Shown: positions 7,902 through 16,578, counted from the first letter of the stretch. The stretch: DNA of 64,000 nucleotides from an uncultured Ruminococcus sp. (GCA_900539835.1 UQDR01000004.1:55654-119653), one strand, 5' to 3'. Program-made: numbers and translations. Notes: a model not told the origin generated them from the sequence alone.

Positions 7902-10235
7902 TTACTGTGAGCCTACACTGCTCTCAACAAACGTAACCGTTACCGCTGTTCCTTCAGGAACGCTTGCACCCTCGGCATAATTCTGATCAGATGAAGCTAT
8001 CGCTCCGTCCTCATCCGCACCTGAGCCTTCAACAGAAAGATTCAGTCCCACAGATTCCAGAACCGCCTTCGCCTGTTCTCTTGTAAGGCCCTGAAGATTC
8101 GGCACGCTTACATTGTTAGTTTTATATGATTCATCGGTATAAAGAACAACCGAGCTTCCTCTTTCAACAGAAACACCTGTAGGAATCTGTTTTACAACAG
8201 AGCCTCCGTCACCCTTAACCTTAACCTCAAGATCAAGATTTTCCAATGTCTTGGTTGCGCTCTCAATAGTTGCAAATTCTACATTAGGCACTGAAACCTG
8301 AAGTTTTTCAAGCTCTTCTTCAGTATATTCAGGGAACAATCCCAAATATGGCAGAATGTCATTAAAAACTTCTACGCATATCGGTGCTGCAACCTGGCTT
8401 CCGTAAAATTCTCCTCCTGTTGGGTGGTCCACCATTACAAGCATTATAACCTCCGGATCATCCGCAGGTGCAAATGCACAATATGAAGAAACATAGGTTT
8501 CACCGTTATCAGTATCCAGCTTCTGAGATGTACCCGACTTTCCGCCGATACGATAGCCTTTGATATAACAGTTAGAACCGGGCTGTCCGTTTACTACCCC
8601 TTCAAGTATCTCTCTCATTTCCTTAGAGGTTTCTTCTGAAATAACCTGACGTTTTATCTCTGTGTCAAAATCTTTTACAACATTTCCGTTGGAATCTGTT
8701 ATCTTATCCACTACCTGAGGAGTTACAAGATATCCTCCGTTTACCACTGCGGAATATGCGGTGATCATCTGAATAGGAGTAATCTTATTTGTCTGTCCGA
8801 AAGATGAAGAAGCCAGCTCAACAGTTCCCATTCTTGAAAGCGGCATATAAATACTGCTTACTTCACTTGGTAAGTCAATTCCTGTTTTTTCAGTAAGTCC
8901 ATAAGCTTCAAAATATTCTGAAAACTTTTCAGCGCCAAGCCTTTGTCCGATCTGCACAAAAGCAGGGTTGCATGAGTTAAGCATAGACAGCGCAAGATTC
9001 TGAGAGCCATGGTCACGAGTTGACCAGCAATGAATTTTGTGGTCGGCAACCTGTATATAAGTGTTGCAGGAAAAACTGTCACTGAGTGAAATCGCCTTTT
9101 CCTCAAGAGCAGAAGAACCCGTAATTACCTTAAATACAGAACCAGGGAAATAAAGCTCTGAAATGGCTTTGTTTTTCCATTGAACCGACCATGCGTTAAG
9201 TCGTTTTTCGGAATATTCCTTTGAATCTTTGTCCATTTTCGCAAGCTCAGAGGCAATTGACTTATCCGTTACCTCCGCCGGACTATTCGGGTTATAACTG
9301 TAGTTTGTTGCCATAGCATAAACCTGACCGGTTTTTGGATTCATAATGATTCCGCATGCTCTCTCACTCGGCTTATGAAGATCAACAGCCTTTTCCAATG
9401 CCGTTTCGAGGTGATACTGAATATTAACATCAATATTAAGATGCAGCGAATCTCCGTCCTGAGCCTCATAGCTCTGCTTATATCTATATGGTATTTCAGT
9501 GCCGTTCCGAGCCTTAGCCGTTACCACACGTCCATCAACACCTGCAAGATAATCATCATAATATGCTTCAAGACCGTAAATTCCGTCGCCGTCATAATTA
9601 AGATGACCGATCACATTTGATGCAAGTTCATTCTGAGGGTAAATTCTTCTTGTTGTCGGGTCACATCTCACACCGTCAAGCTCTTCTTCAGTAAGATAAT
9701 CCTCAATTTTATCCGCAACAGTTTTTTCAATGTCTTTTTTAAGGATAACATACTGAGAATTCTCATCACCGATTTTCTTCCTGATGTCTTCGGAATCCAT
9801 TTCCAAAGTCTGTGCAAGAAAAGCAACCAAATCGTCAAAACACTGCTGAGAGGTTTTAAGCTTCGCTAAGGATTCTTCATATCCAATTACCTTTTCAGCG
9901 TCATTGGTGTCTTTGATAAGCTGTTTATATTCTTCAATTTTCTCATCTTTTTTGGAAACATAGTCGTCCCACAGCATAACCTGATCACAATAAACAGTAT
10001 ACATTGTAGCGCTTTGTGCAAGCACCTGATCAGTACTGTCATAAATCGTACCTCTTGATGCCTGAACGACTGTGCTTTTAAGCTGCTGTGAATCAGCCAG
10101 CTCACGCCACTTATCCGACTCAGTGACAGAAGTCTTAAAAATGCTGAAAACAATATATATAATTAAAATAATTATCAGCAGATTTATCCAAAGATTTAAT
10201 CTTCGTTTCATTAAAGTCGTCGGTTTATCTGTCAT
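7902..10235 (-). CDS. Septal class B penicillin-binding protein with two PASTA domains (PBP2B/SpoVD type)
   Basis: This is a membrane-anchored D,D-transpeptidase of 777 residues. A basic N-terminus leads into one membrane helix (about 13-33), a PBP dimerisation region with an insertion rich in Lys and Glu (about 95-190), and the transpeptidase domain. The active-site motifs are SVFK with nucleophile S366, SCN in the LNSCNP segment, and KSGT at 566-569. Two PASTA repeats end the protein, about 640-705 and 706-772, each opening with VPN. PASTA domains in this family bind muropeptides or beta-lactams. The place next to the ftsL-like gene and murE indicates septal synthesis. Division (PbpB/FtsI) and sporulation (SpoVD) paralogues share this architecture, so I leave the symbol open. 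Confidence 0.93.
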   Translation of the reverse strand: MTDKPTTLMKRRLNLWINLLIIILIIYIVFSIFKTSVTESDKWRELADSQQLKSTVVQASRGTIYDSTDQVLAQSATMYTVYCDQVMLWDDYVSKKDEKIEEYKQLIKDTNDAEKVIGYEESLAKLKTSQQCFDDLVAFLAQTLEMDSEDIRKKIGDENSQYVILKKDIEKTVADKIEDYLTEEELDGVRCDPTTRRIYPQNELASNVIGHLNYDGDGIYGLEAYYDDYLAGVDGRVVTAKARNGTEIPYRYKQSYEAQDGDSLHLNIDVNIQYHLETALEKAVDLHKPSERACGIIMNPKTGQVYAMATNYSYNPNSPAEVTDKSIASELAKMDKDSKEYSEKRLNAWSVQWKNKAISELYFPGSVFKVITGSSALEEKAISLSDSFSCNTYIQVADHKIHCWSTRDHGSQNLALSMLNSCNPAFVQIGQRLGAEKFSEYFEAYGLTEKTGIDLPSEVSSIYMPLSRMGTVELASSSFGQTNKITPIQMITAYSAVVNGGYLVTPQVVDKITDSNGNVVKDFDTEIKRQVISEETSKEMREILEGVVNGQPGSNCYIKGYRIGGKSGTSQKLDTDNGETYVSSYCAFAPADDPEVIMLVMVDHPTGGEFYGSQVAAPICVEVFNDILPYLGLFPEYTEEELEKLQVSVPNVEFATIESATKTLENLDLEVKVKGDGGSVVKQIPTGVSVERGSSVVLYTDESYKTNNVSVPNLQGLTREQAKAVLESVGLNLSVEGSGADEDGAIASSDQNYAEGASVPEGTAVTVTFVESSVGSQ

Positions 10236-10375
10236 AAGAACTCCTTTCGCTTAACAGAAACACACCGGAAATTCACTTTTCTACATCATAAGATGTTTTT
10301 CCGCACACAAAATAATATAACAAGAAAGCTAAGCACAATTTTGTCCCTAACTTTCTTCATAGTTATTCTATTTCA

Positions 10376-10849
10376 TCAAATCCCGATATATTCCAAAACA
10401 CCGGAGAACCATCTTTTTATTTTCACAAACATATTTGCGTCGTCTGAATCTACAACCTCCGCAACCGTTTCCTTTTCAACTTCCACATATTCTATCTGAG
10501 ACTTGTCCAGCTTTTGAAGCCCCAGTTCTTTTTCAGCATACTCCTCAACCTTTGTCAGACCTGTTTTTGATGCCAGCTCTGATTCAAGGCTTATATTCTC
10601 ATTTGTAAGCTGTGCCAGTTCTGTCTGCATATTTGCCTGCTGCGTATAAAGGCTTGAAAGCTCCACTCGTCCATAAATCATAGAACACATCAGTGCAAGA
10701 GCAGCAGCAGCAAGTCCTATTATTCTCAGCGTTGTATTTCTTTTATGTACAACCGCCGTGTTACGGCGATGTTTTATCTTTCTGTGGGTGACAAGCTCCT
10801 GCTCGTCATAGGCGGAATAATCATACGCCAGGTTATGTGATTTTGCCAT
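10376..10849 (-). CDS. ftsL: FtsL-like division protein
   Basis: The protein is small and bitopic, with 157 residues. A charged cytoplasmic tail of about 40 residues rich in Arg, Lys and His precedes one membrane helix (TLRIIGLAAAALALMCSMIYG). It is followed by a leucine-heptad coiled coil (about 70-110, LYTQQANMQTELAQLTNENI) and an acidic C-terminus. FtsL-type proteins pair with DivIC/FtsB and FtsQ and activate FtsW and the septal PBP. Sequence conservation in this family is always low, so the call relies on topology and the slot between rsmH and the PBP. A GTG at 10858 is possible, but GAGGTG is spaced eight bases from the ATG at 10849. A 140-base spacer follows before the PBP gene. Confidence 0.85.
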   Translation of the reverse strand: MAKSHNLAYDYSAYDEQELVTHRKIKHRRNTAVVHKRNTTLRIIGLAAAALALMCSMIYGRVELSSLYTQQANMQTELAQLTNENISLESELASKTGLTKVEEYAEKELGLQKLDKSQIEYVEVEKETVAEVVDSDDANMFVKIKRWFSGVLEYIGI

Positions 10850-10910
10850 TATTTTCACACCTCATTATGCATAGAAAACTATGCGGTCCAAAAGCTTTCG
10901 CTTTATATTT

Positions 10911-11846
10911 TTAATCCTTAATCTTCTCAATAATCCTCAGCTTTGCGCTGCGGCTGCGGCTGTTTTCCGCAAGCTCCTTTTCCGAAGGCTCCACAGGTTT
11001 TCTTGTAACCAGCTTCCCCGACGCTGTTCTTCCGCACACACATTGCGGAAAATCCGGAGGACAAATACATCCCTTTGTATAAGAAACAAATCTTTGCTTA
11101 ACCATTCTATCCTCAAGAGAATGGAAAGTTATAACCGCAAGACGTCCGCCTTTTTTCAACAGCCCAAAGGCTTTATCAAGTGCGGCATCCAAATGACCGA
11201 ATTCGTCATTTACTGCAATTCTAATTGCCTGAAATGTCTTTTTGCAAGGGTTCTTTTCCCGTCTCACCCTCTGCGGAACTGATTCCTTAATAATTTCAGC
11301 AAGCTCCATAGTAGTTTCAATAGGCTTGTCCTCGCGCCTGCTGACTATTCTCTTTGCAATTGACGGAGCAAACTTTTCTTCGCCGTATTCAAACAAAATC
11401 TTTCTCAGCTCTTCATAGCTCCACGAGTTTACTACATCCTTAGCGGAAATTCCCTCGCTGCTCATGCGCATATCAAGCGGTGCATCCTGATGATAAGAAA
11501 AACCTCTGTCCCCGTTATCAAGCTGATAAGATGAAACTCCCAAATCAAGAAATATTCCATCAACCTTATCAATTCCCATAGATTCAAGAACCGAATCCAT
11601 CTCAGAATAATTCGCCTGAACAACTTCCGCAGGAAGACCTGATAATCTTTCAGCTGCGACTTCCACAGCCTCCGGATCTCTATCCAAAGCAATAAGCTTT
11701 CCGCCTGATTCAGCGTCCAGCTTTTGGGCAATCAATTTTGAATGCCCTGCCCCGCCGGCAGTACCATCCACATAAATTCCGTCAGGCTTTATATTCAGCC
11801 CATTTATCGACTCTTCAGGAAGCACTGATATATGTTTAAATTCCAC
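10911..11846 (-). CDS. rsmH: 16S rRNA (cytosine-1402-N4)-methyltransferase RsmH
   Basis: RsmH (formerly MraW) methylates N4 of C1402 in the decoding centre of 16S rRNA, using S-adenosylmethionine. The 311-residue protein begins with the typical KHISVLPEESINGL segment, followed by the SAM-binding DGTAGGAGHS loop (about 27-36). GIFLDLGVSSYQLD, GFSYHQDAPLDMRM, PCKKTFQAIRIAVN and TFHSLEDRMVKQ are all conserved family motifs. The GTG start at 11846 follows the mraZ stop codon directly, and its ribosome site GGAGGAG lies inside mraZ, so the two genes are probably translationally coupled. Confidence 0.96.
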   Translation of the reverse strand: MEFKHISVLPEESINGLNIKPDGIYVDGTAGGAGHSKLIAQKLDAESGGKLIALDRDPEAVEVAAERLSGLPAEVVQANYSEMDSVLESMGIDKVDGIFLDLGVSSYQLDNGDRGFSYHQDAPLDMRMSSEGISAKDVVNSWSYEELRKILFEYGEEKFAPSIAKRIVSRREDKPIETTMELAEIIKESVPQRVRREKNPCKKTFQAIRIAVNDEFGHLDAALDKAFGLLKKGGRLAVITFHSLEDRMVKQRFVSYTKGCICPPDFPQCVCGRTASGKLVTRKPVEPSEKELAENSRSRSAKLRIIEKIKD

Positions 11847-12278
11847 TTAAAAATCCAGCTCCTCCAGAGCGCTCATCATCATTTCATCATCAACGCTGTT
11901 ATTAAGCTCGTCCCATTTTTGCTTATCCCAAATTTCGCACCTATCCGAAACTCCGGCAACAACAATTTCCTTTTCAAGTCCTGCAATTTCTCTCAAGGTT
12001 TGAGGAATAAGTATTCTTCCCTGTTTATCCGCTTCCACCTCTACGGCATTAGCCATAAAAGTTCTCTGAAGATTTCTCGCTTTTGCCATAGGCAAGGCCT
12101 TAATTTTCTCGGCTCTTACCTCAAATTCTTCAAGTGAATAAACGAAAAGACATCCATCAAGACCTTTTGTAACGACGAACCTCTCGCCAATGATTTCCCT
12201 AAGCTTTGCAGGAAAAGCCATTCTGCCCTTAACGTCCATAGACTGATTATAGGTGCCCTTAAGCATACTTGTCAGCAA
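11847..12278 (-). CDS. mraZ: Transcriptional regulator MraZ
   Basis: MraZ is a DNA-binding protein with two AbrB-like SpoVT domains that controls the dcw operon in several bacteria. Both halves carry the DxxGR signature: DVKGRMAFP near residue 13 and DKQGRILIP near 85. An upstream extension of the frame to 12326 exists. However, AAGGAGG lies eight bases before a TTG at 12278, which gives 143 residues, the normal MraZ size, beginning MLTSMLKGTYNQ. It is the first gene of the cluster, so it can regulate its own operon through the repeats at 12339-12368. Confidence 0.94.
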   Translation of the reverse strand: MLTSMLKGTYNQSMDVKGRMAFPAKLREIIGERFVVTKGLDGCLFVYSLEEFEVRAEKIKALPMAKARNLQRTFMANAVEVEADKQGRILIPQTLREIAGLEKEIVVAGVSDRCEIWDKQKWDELNNSVDDEMMMSALEELDF

Positions 12279-12338
12279 GTTGTTCGCCTCCTTAATACAC
12301 GGTTTTTGTTTCAGCGGCTCATGCATTTCAGGGATTAG

Positions 12339-12368
12339 TCACCACTTTTTTGCACTTTTCACCACCGT
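12339..12368 (-). promoter_or_regulatory. Putative MraZ operator: three 10-bp repeats
   Basis: Three contiguous 10-base units appear on the plus strand at 12339-12348, 12349-12358 and 12359-12368: tcaccacttt, tttgcacttt and tcaccaccgt. On the minus strand each has a GTGG or GTGC core at exact 10-base spacing. Known MraZ operators are short GTG-containing direct repeats of about one helical turn just upstream of mraZ. The block overlaps the predicted transcription start, which fits repression. Confidence 0.8.
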
Positions 12369-12374
12369 AACTTA

Positions 12375-12403
12375 ATTATACACCATATATTAAGAAATTG
12401 CAA
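12375..12403 (-). promoter_or_regulatory. Promoter of the mraZ/dcw operon
   Basis: On the minus strand, TTGCAA (12398-12403) is separated by 17 bases from a perfect TATAAT (12375-12380). Transcription should start near 12368, within the repeat block, and about 90 bases before the mraZ start. Confidence 0.8.
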
Positions 12404-12544
12404 CCGTAATATTCGCCAAAATCAAAATAATACAAATTTTCAAGCTCCCCCTTCAGCTCTTGAAACCAAGCATTTTCGGGGACTTCTGTAACCTTTGGCA
12501 AATCAAAGGTTATCAAATTGTAATATGTAAATTTTTTATTAACG

Positions 12545-12673
12545 AAAAATACACCCATTTCGTGTATTTTTCACTGACAAATTCTCGTTATACAAGTTGT
12601 GAAATTTTACATCTTCTAATTACTGCTTGTATCCCACAATTGATATTATACCACAATATATAGTACACGTCAA
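12545..12673 (-). ncRNA. Candidate small RNA or long dcw leader with its own promoter
   Basis: A strong minus-strand promoter is present: TTGACG at 12668-12673, a 17-base spacer and TATAAT at 12645-12650. About 70-100 bases downstream lies a perfect 10-bp hairpin (12545-12554 with 12562-12571) whose 3' arm ends in TATTTTT, resembling an A/T-rich terminator. Between them ATACAAG can pair with CTTGTAT. No convincing coding frame starts here. It could be a short RNA ending at the hairpin, or the far promoter of the dcw operon with a leader of about 360 bases. The rest of this AT-rich gap, up to 12950, shows nothing else I can support. Confidence 0.4.
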
Positions 12674-12950
12674 TGGTTTTTCACAAATTAACGCACAATT
12701 TTTTGTTATATGATTTTGTTTCTTTTTTCTGTTTTGACAATATATGCGCAAAAGTGACAAAATGGTAACGAAATGTTAAGTTAAATGTTTTAAATATTAC
12801 AGTGTTTTACTTAAAAATATACTTAATAAAAGCAATAAAAACGTTAATATATTCTAAAATATATAAAATTCAATACAGTTTAATATAAAAACATAGTAGT
12901 TTTTGAATAAATAACTTAGATTTTTGACGAATTTATTGTCAAATTGCACA

Positions 12951-12992
12951 AAAAAAGATTCCTTACTTCAAATTACTTGAAATAAGGAATCC
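12951..12992 (-). terminator. Intrinsic terminator of the sigma/anti-sigma operon
   Basis: On the minus strand a long stem (GGATTCCTTA paired with TAAGGAATC, extended by partial pairing) is followed by a run of seven T. Confidence 0.85.
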
Positions 12993-13004
12993 AAAAGAAT
13001 AAAA

Positions 13005-13796
13005 TCAGCTTACCAGAGATTCAATTACCGATACTATTTCTTCCTGTGACAAGCCGGATGAAATAATTCTGAAGCCTGTATTATTATATATAAATTCTGC
13101 ATAAAAATATCCGTTGCTGCTTTGTCCTATTCCGACTTCTGTTCCGTTTATAAGCGACTTTGCAAAGTTTTCTTCCCAAAAAGCAACATCTGATGCCGGA
13201 AGCTTTCCTTTCGCAATTTCTATGTTCAAATCTCTGCTGAAATCTTCATTTGAATAATTCATGACTGTTAAATCATAATAAACCTCGCCGCTGCCTTTAT
13301 TGCGCTTATAAATGCCATAATCATATTCTCCGCTGTCATGCCACGATTTAAGATCCGACGGAACTTGAGGAAATATCTTTGTTCCATAGTATTCCTCAAG
13401 CTCTTCTTCATTCATTTTAACAAAATCATTAATATCCAAATCTCCACCCAGTTTTCTGTCTCCCGAAAAAGCTTCAACCTGATTTATTCTGATTAGATTC
13501 GGCTGCTTTTCTATTTCAGCTGCGCTGCTGACCGCATTATCATTTTCGCTTATCAGCACTAACCCATTATCATCATTATTCTCTGTTACGGAAAAGACGC
13601 CGCTTTTCCATAGCCCCAATCCTATTAATGCAGCAGCAAGACAAGCGCACATAGCCGTCAAAGGTTTATTATAATTCCTTTTAACCCTGATAGCCGTTGC
13701 TGATTTGTTATTTGTTACATTTTCAACTATCCTTTTTGACATGTCATCAGGCATTTCAATATTCGTTACCGCTTTTTTTAACAAATTAAAATCCAT
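13005..13796 (-). CDS. Putative membrane-anchored anti-sigma factor
   Basis: The protein has 263 residues: a short cytoplasmic segment (1-44), one membrane helix (about 45-68) and an external region of about 190 residues. The cytoplasmic part contains MPDDMSKRIVENV, the kind of short helix seen in sigma-binding N-termini. I do not recognise the outer domain. The gene overlaps the upstream ECF sigma gene by 11 bases, the usual layout of a sigma with its cognate anti-sigma. The proposed role is to hold the sigma factor inactive until an envelope signal is sensed. There is no zinc-binding HxxxCxxC motif. Function is inferred from topology and gene pairing. Confidence 0.7.
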   Translation of the reverse strand: MDFNLLKKAVTNIEMPDDMSKRIVENVTNNKSATAIRVKRNYNKPLTAMCACLAAALIGLGLWKSGVFSVTENNDDNGLVLISENDNAVSSAAEIEKQPNLIRINQVEAFSGDRKLGGDLDINDFVKMNEEELEEYYGTKIFPQVPSDLKSWHDSGEYDYGIYKRNKGSGEVYYDLTVMNYSNEDFSRDLNIEIAKGKLPASDVAFWEENFAKSLINGTEVGIGQSSNGYFYAEFIYNNTGFRIISSGLSQEEIVSVIESLVS

Positions 13797-14286
13797 CGTT
13801 CAAATACTCCCTTCTATATCTTTCCTCAAGAAGCTTTCGCCCCTTTTGAAGCCGCATCTTGACGCAGGAAGAGGTTTTCCCTATAATTTGGGATATATCG
13901 TCCACACGATATTCCTCCACATAATAAAGAGTCATAACAATTCTGAATTTTTCCGGCAGGGACATCAGCGCCTCCATGATCCGGCTGTCCTCATCACTGC
14001 ATGAATATTCCCTTATTATTTCAAAATCCAGCGGAACATTGCGCCAGCGTGACTTCAAAATATCACGGCACTTATTAGATGCAACTTTAATAAACCATGC
14101 TTTTTCATGATCGCCGCTTTCAAACTCCGGCGTTTTTTGAATATATTTAAGCATAGTTTCCTGAACTGCGTCCTCAGCGTCCGCAGGATTTTTCAGCATA
14201 ACCAAACAAATTCTGAAAAGCATATTCCCATATGTCTTAATTGTTTTTTCAATGCCATCAGCCGGCCGAACTGATGTGTTTTCCAT
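13786..14286 (-). CDS. ECF-type RNA polymerase sigma factor
   Basis: The 166-residue protein has sigma region 2 (about 12-75, NMLFRICLVMLKNPADAEDAVQE with the DAEDAVQ core-binding signature). Region 4 (about 105-160) contains LPEKFRIVMTLYYVEEY and a helix-turn-helix (VDDISQIIGKTSSCVKMRLQKGRKLL). This is the standard ECF size. A GTG at 14307 would lengthen it by seven residues, but GGAGTG is nine bases before the ATG at 14286. Its partner is the overlapping anti-sigma gene. The regulon is unknown, and its own promoter looks housekeeping rather than ECF-type. Confidence 0.92.
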   Translation of the reverse strand: MENTSVRPADGIEKTIKTYGNMLFRICLVMLKNPADAEDAVQETMLKYIQKTPEFESGDHEKAWFIKVASNKCRDILKSRWRNVPLDFEIIREYSCSDEDSRIMEALMSLPEKFRIVMTLYYVEEYRVDDISQIIGKTSSCVKMRLQKGRKLLEERYRREYLNDGF

Positions 14287-14309
14287 TATGTTAATCACTC
14301 CTTTCACTA

Positions 14310-14339
14310 ATAATACGATTCAAAAGCCGCTTTGGTCAA
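14310..14339 (-). promoter_or_regulatory. Promoter of the sigma/anti-sigma pair
   Basis: On the minus strand TTGACC (14334-14339) precedes TATTAT (14310-14315) with an 18-base spacer, and GGAGTG with the ATG at 14286 follows shortly after. I see no obvious AAC-type ECF -35 element, so autoregulation is not evident. Confidence 0.55.
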
Positions 14340-14343
14340 TTTT

Positions 14344-14373
14344 AAAAAAAAGCCGAAGCTTTTCACTTCGGCC
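14344..14373 (-). terminator. Intrinsic terminator after ppa
   Basis: On the minus strand GCCGAAG pairs with CTTCGGC around a seven-base loop and is followed by eight T. Confidence 0.9.
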
Positions 14374-14388
14374 TGAATACAAAACTAT

Positions 14389-14919
14389 TTATTTGCAATA
14401 GCATTCAATATAATTATCAATACAATGCTGAATTATTCCCTTTGCATCCTCAGCACCCTTAACGTCATCAATAACCGTTTCTTTATTTTCAAGGGATTTA
14501 TAAACAGCAAAGAAATGCGACATTTCATCAAAAATATGCTTAGGAAGATTTGCAATATCCTCATAAACATTATAAGTCGGATCATTTTCAGGAATGCAAA
14601 TTACCTTTTCATCTGCCGCACCGTTGTCAAGCATAGAAATAACTCCGATAGGAAAGCATTTTACCAATGACAAAGGTTCAAGAGTTTCTGAGCATAACAC
14701 CAACACATCCAAAGGGTCACCGTCTTCAGCAAAGGTGCGGGGAATAAATCCGTAATTTGCCGGATAGTGAGTTGAAGTATAAAGTATTCTGTCCATTCTC
14801 AGCAATCCTGTTGCCTTGTCAAGCTCATATTTTACCTTTGAGCCTTTAGGTATTTCAATAACTGCCGTAAAGGAATCCTTTGTTATTTCCTTTGGTGAAA
14901 TGTCATGCCAGATATTCAT
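14389..14919 (-). CDS. ppa: Inorganic pyrophosphatase, family I
   Basis: The enzyme hydrolyses pyrophosphate to two phosphates in the cytoplasm. The 176-residue protein has the family I core: EIPKGSKVKYELDK near 24-37, the YPANYGFIPRT segment, and the metal-binding signature EDGDPLDVLVL (about 65-75), whose aspartates hold Mg ions. It follows an unknown gene by 24 bases and ends at a clear terminator. Having this enzyme next to a cell that also has a pyrophosphate-type phosphofructokinase (17197-18402) is notable, because the two compete for the same pool. Confidence 0.95.
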   Translation of the reverse strand: MNIWHDISPKEITKDSFTAVIEIPKGSKVKYELDKATGLLRMDRILYTSTHYPANYGFIPRTFAEDGDPLDVLVLCSETLEPLSLVKCFPIGVISMLDNGAADEKVICIPENDPTYNVYEDIANLPKHIFDEMSHFFAVYKSLENKETVIDDVKGAEDAKGIIQHCIDNYIECYCK

Positions 14920-14943
14920 ATTAACTGCCTCCGTCGTAATAAT

Positions 14944-15543
14944 TTATTTTTCTTCTGCTGTGTCCGCAAGATACATTCCCTCGGATTTTAAATTCTCCGC
15001 AATGTCGTTAACTGTTTCTCCGTTGATCTCCACAGTTGAACATGTCCCTGTATTTTCATAGGATAACACATCCCATAAGGTTTTTATTTCGGCTTCGCAT
15101 GGGATATTTTCTTTTTCAAAAACAGCTTTGAATTTGTTAACATCACCATAAACCGAAACAGTTTGATAACCCTTACAGTAGATTTCCTCATCACTGCTGT
15201 GAGAACCAAAGCCGAAACGGCTCACACCGTCATTTGTCAAAAGCTCGCCGTAACGCTCCATAATCGCTTTTGAAACAGGAATTGTACAGTTGTCAAGATA
15301 ATAGATATTATAGTGATAAGGATCATTTTTATTCTTTCTCAGCTGTTTTTCCTCTTCTAAAGAGCATGGGATTTCAAGAAAGAAAAATACAGGCTCACAA
15401 AGCCTTTGAGCAAGCTCTGCTACAGCTTTTTTATAAATTTCGGCGCTTAATACCGCATATATCCCGTTCTCGTCCACGCTGTAAGCCGAATGAACATTTT
15501 CAATGTTGTCCACATCAACGCCTTGTACAAGCTTAAACGCCAT
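14944..15543 (-). CDS. Conserved-looking protein of unknown function, upstream of ppa
   Basis: The 199-residue protein is soluble, with no signal peptide or membrane helix. It is acidic and contains a SLEEEKQLRKNKNDPYHYNIYYLDN stretch (split here by a loop) and a GFGSHSSDEEIY segment. I recognise no domain. It has its own good promoter (15578-15606) and runs into ppa with only a 24-base gap, so the two are co-transcribed. No function can be assigned. The frame, the promoter and typical codon use support it as a real gene. Confidence 0.75.
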   Translation of the reverse strand: MAFKLVQGVDVDNIENVHSAYSVDENGIYAVLSAEIYKKAVAELAQRLCEPVFFFLEIPCSLEEEKQLRKNKNDPYHYNIYYLDNCTIPVSKAIMERYGELLTNDGVSRFGFGSHSSDEEIYCKGYQTVSVYGDVNKFKAVFEKENIPCEAEIKTLWDVLSYENTGTCSTVEINGETVNDIAENLKSEGMYLADTAEEK

Positions 15544-15577
15544 TTTCCTCTGCCTCTTTTCTTCTTATCTTAAAATT

Positions 15578-15606
15578 ATTATACTCTATACTTTTTCAAA
15601 AAGCAA
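15578..15606 (-). promoter_or_regulatory. Promoter of the unknown gene and ppa
   Basis: On the minus strand TTGCTT (15601-15606), a 17-base spacer and TATAAT (15578-15583) lie 35 bases before the start codon. Confidence 0.65.
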
Positions 15607-15663
15607 TAGCTTTTAAAGATATAAAGAAAAAATCGGAATGGAAAACCCATAAATATTACAAAA

Positions 15664-16578
15664 TCATTTTAATAACTGCAAATAGTTTTCCGCAGACATA
15701 ACACAGTTAGCCCCGTCGGAAACAGCTGTGACAACCTGTCTGAAAGCTTTTGTTCTCACATCTCCTGCCGCAAACAAACCTTCCACAGATGTTATTCCCA
15801 TCTCGTCAGCTATAACATATCCGCTTTTATCAATTTCCGCCAGCCCGTTAAGTCCGAAATTATTGGGCTTCATACCTATTGCAACAAAAATTCCGTCAGT
15901 TTTCAGGGTTGTAACTCTTCCATCCTCAAATTTCAGCACTATGCTGTTTACAAGATTTTCGCCCATGATTTTAATAGGTGAAGCAGGTGTAATAATCTCA
16001 ATGTTTTCCGCAGCTTTTACACTTTCCTGCAAATATCTCGCACCTCTGAACTCCGTACGCCTATGCACAAGATATACCTTTTTGCAGATCTTTGATAAAA
16101 GCAATGCATCACTCAGCGCAGTATCTCCTCCACCGATTACAGTGGTAATTTTTCCGTTAAAAAAAGCTCCGTCACATGATGCACAATAGGATACTCCTCT
16201 TGCAGAAAACTCATTTTCGCCCTCAATGTTCAGATGTCTGTGAAGTGCTCCTGCGGCATAGATTACAGTCTTTGACTGAAGCCTGCTACCGTCCTTTAAC
16301 GACAGCTCAAAAATTCCGTCGTTTTTCTTCATATCAATAACTTCACCGGATATAAAGCTTGTCCCTAATCTCTCTGCATGCTCACGGAATTTTTCACCAA
16401 GCTCATAACCGCCAATGCCATAAAGTCCGGGATAATTATCAACCCTTTCGGTTATAGCGATTTGCCCCGATCCCATATAATCCTTTTCTATTACTGCAAA
16501 ATTCAGTTTCGCTCTTGATGCATATATCGAAGCAGTTAATCCGGCAGGTCCGCTGCCTACAATCAAAATGTCATACAT
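15664..16578 (-). CDS. trxB: Thioredoxin-disulfide reductase
   Basis: TrxB passes electrons from NADPH through FAD to thioredoxin. The 304-residue protein shows the FAD-binding GSGPAGL loop (8-14), the redox-active CASC pair (C132 and C135) and the NADPH-binding GGGDTA loop (about 149-154). The closing FAD motif is GLFAAGDVR. It lies 59 bases downstream of trxA and forms a trxA-trxB operon under the promoter at 17025-17053. NADH or ferredoxin dependence, seen in some clostridial relatives, cannot be excluded from sequence alone. Confidence 0.93.
   Translation of the reverse strand: MYDILIVGSGPAGLTASIYASRAKLNFAVIEKDYMGSGQIAITERVDNYPGLYGIGGYELGEKFREHAERLGTSFISGEVIDMKKNDGIFELSLKDGSRLQSKTVIYAAGALHRHLNIEGENEFSARGVSYCASCDGAFFNGKITTVIGGGDTALSDALLLSKICKKVYLVHRRTEFRGARYLQESVKAAENIEIITPASPIKIMGENLVNSIVLKFEDGRVTTLKTDGIFVAIGMKPNNFGLNGLAEIDKSGYVIADEMGITSVEGLFAAGDVRTKAFRQVVTAVSDGANCVMSAENYLQLLK

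Noticed and set aside
12376..12558. 60-residue minus-strand frame in the gap upstream of mraZ
   Set aside because: It has no ribosome site, overlaps the mraZ promoter, and its start lies within the hairpin at 12545-12571. It is more likely non-coding leader.
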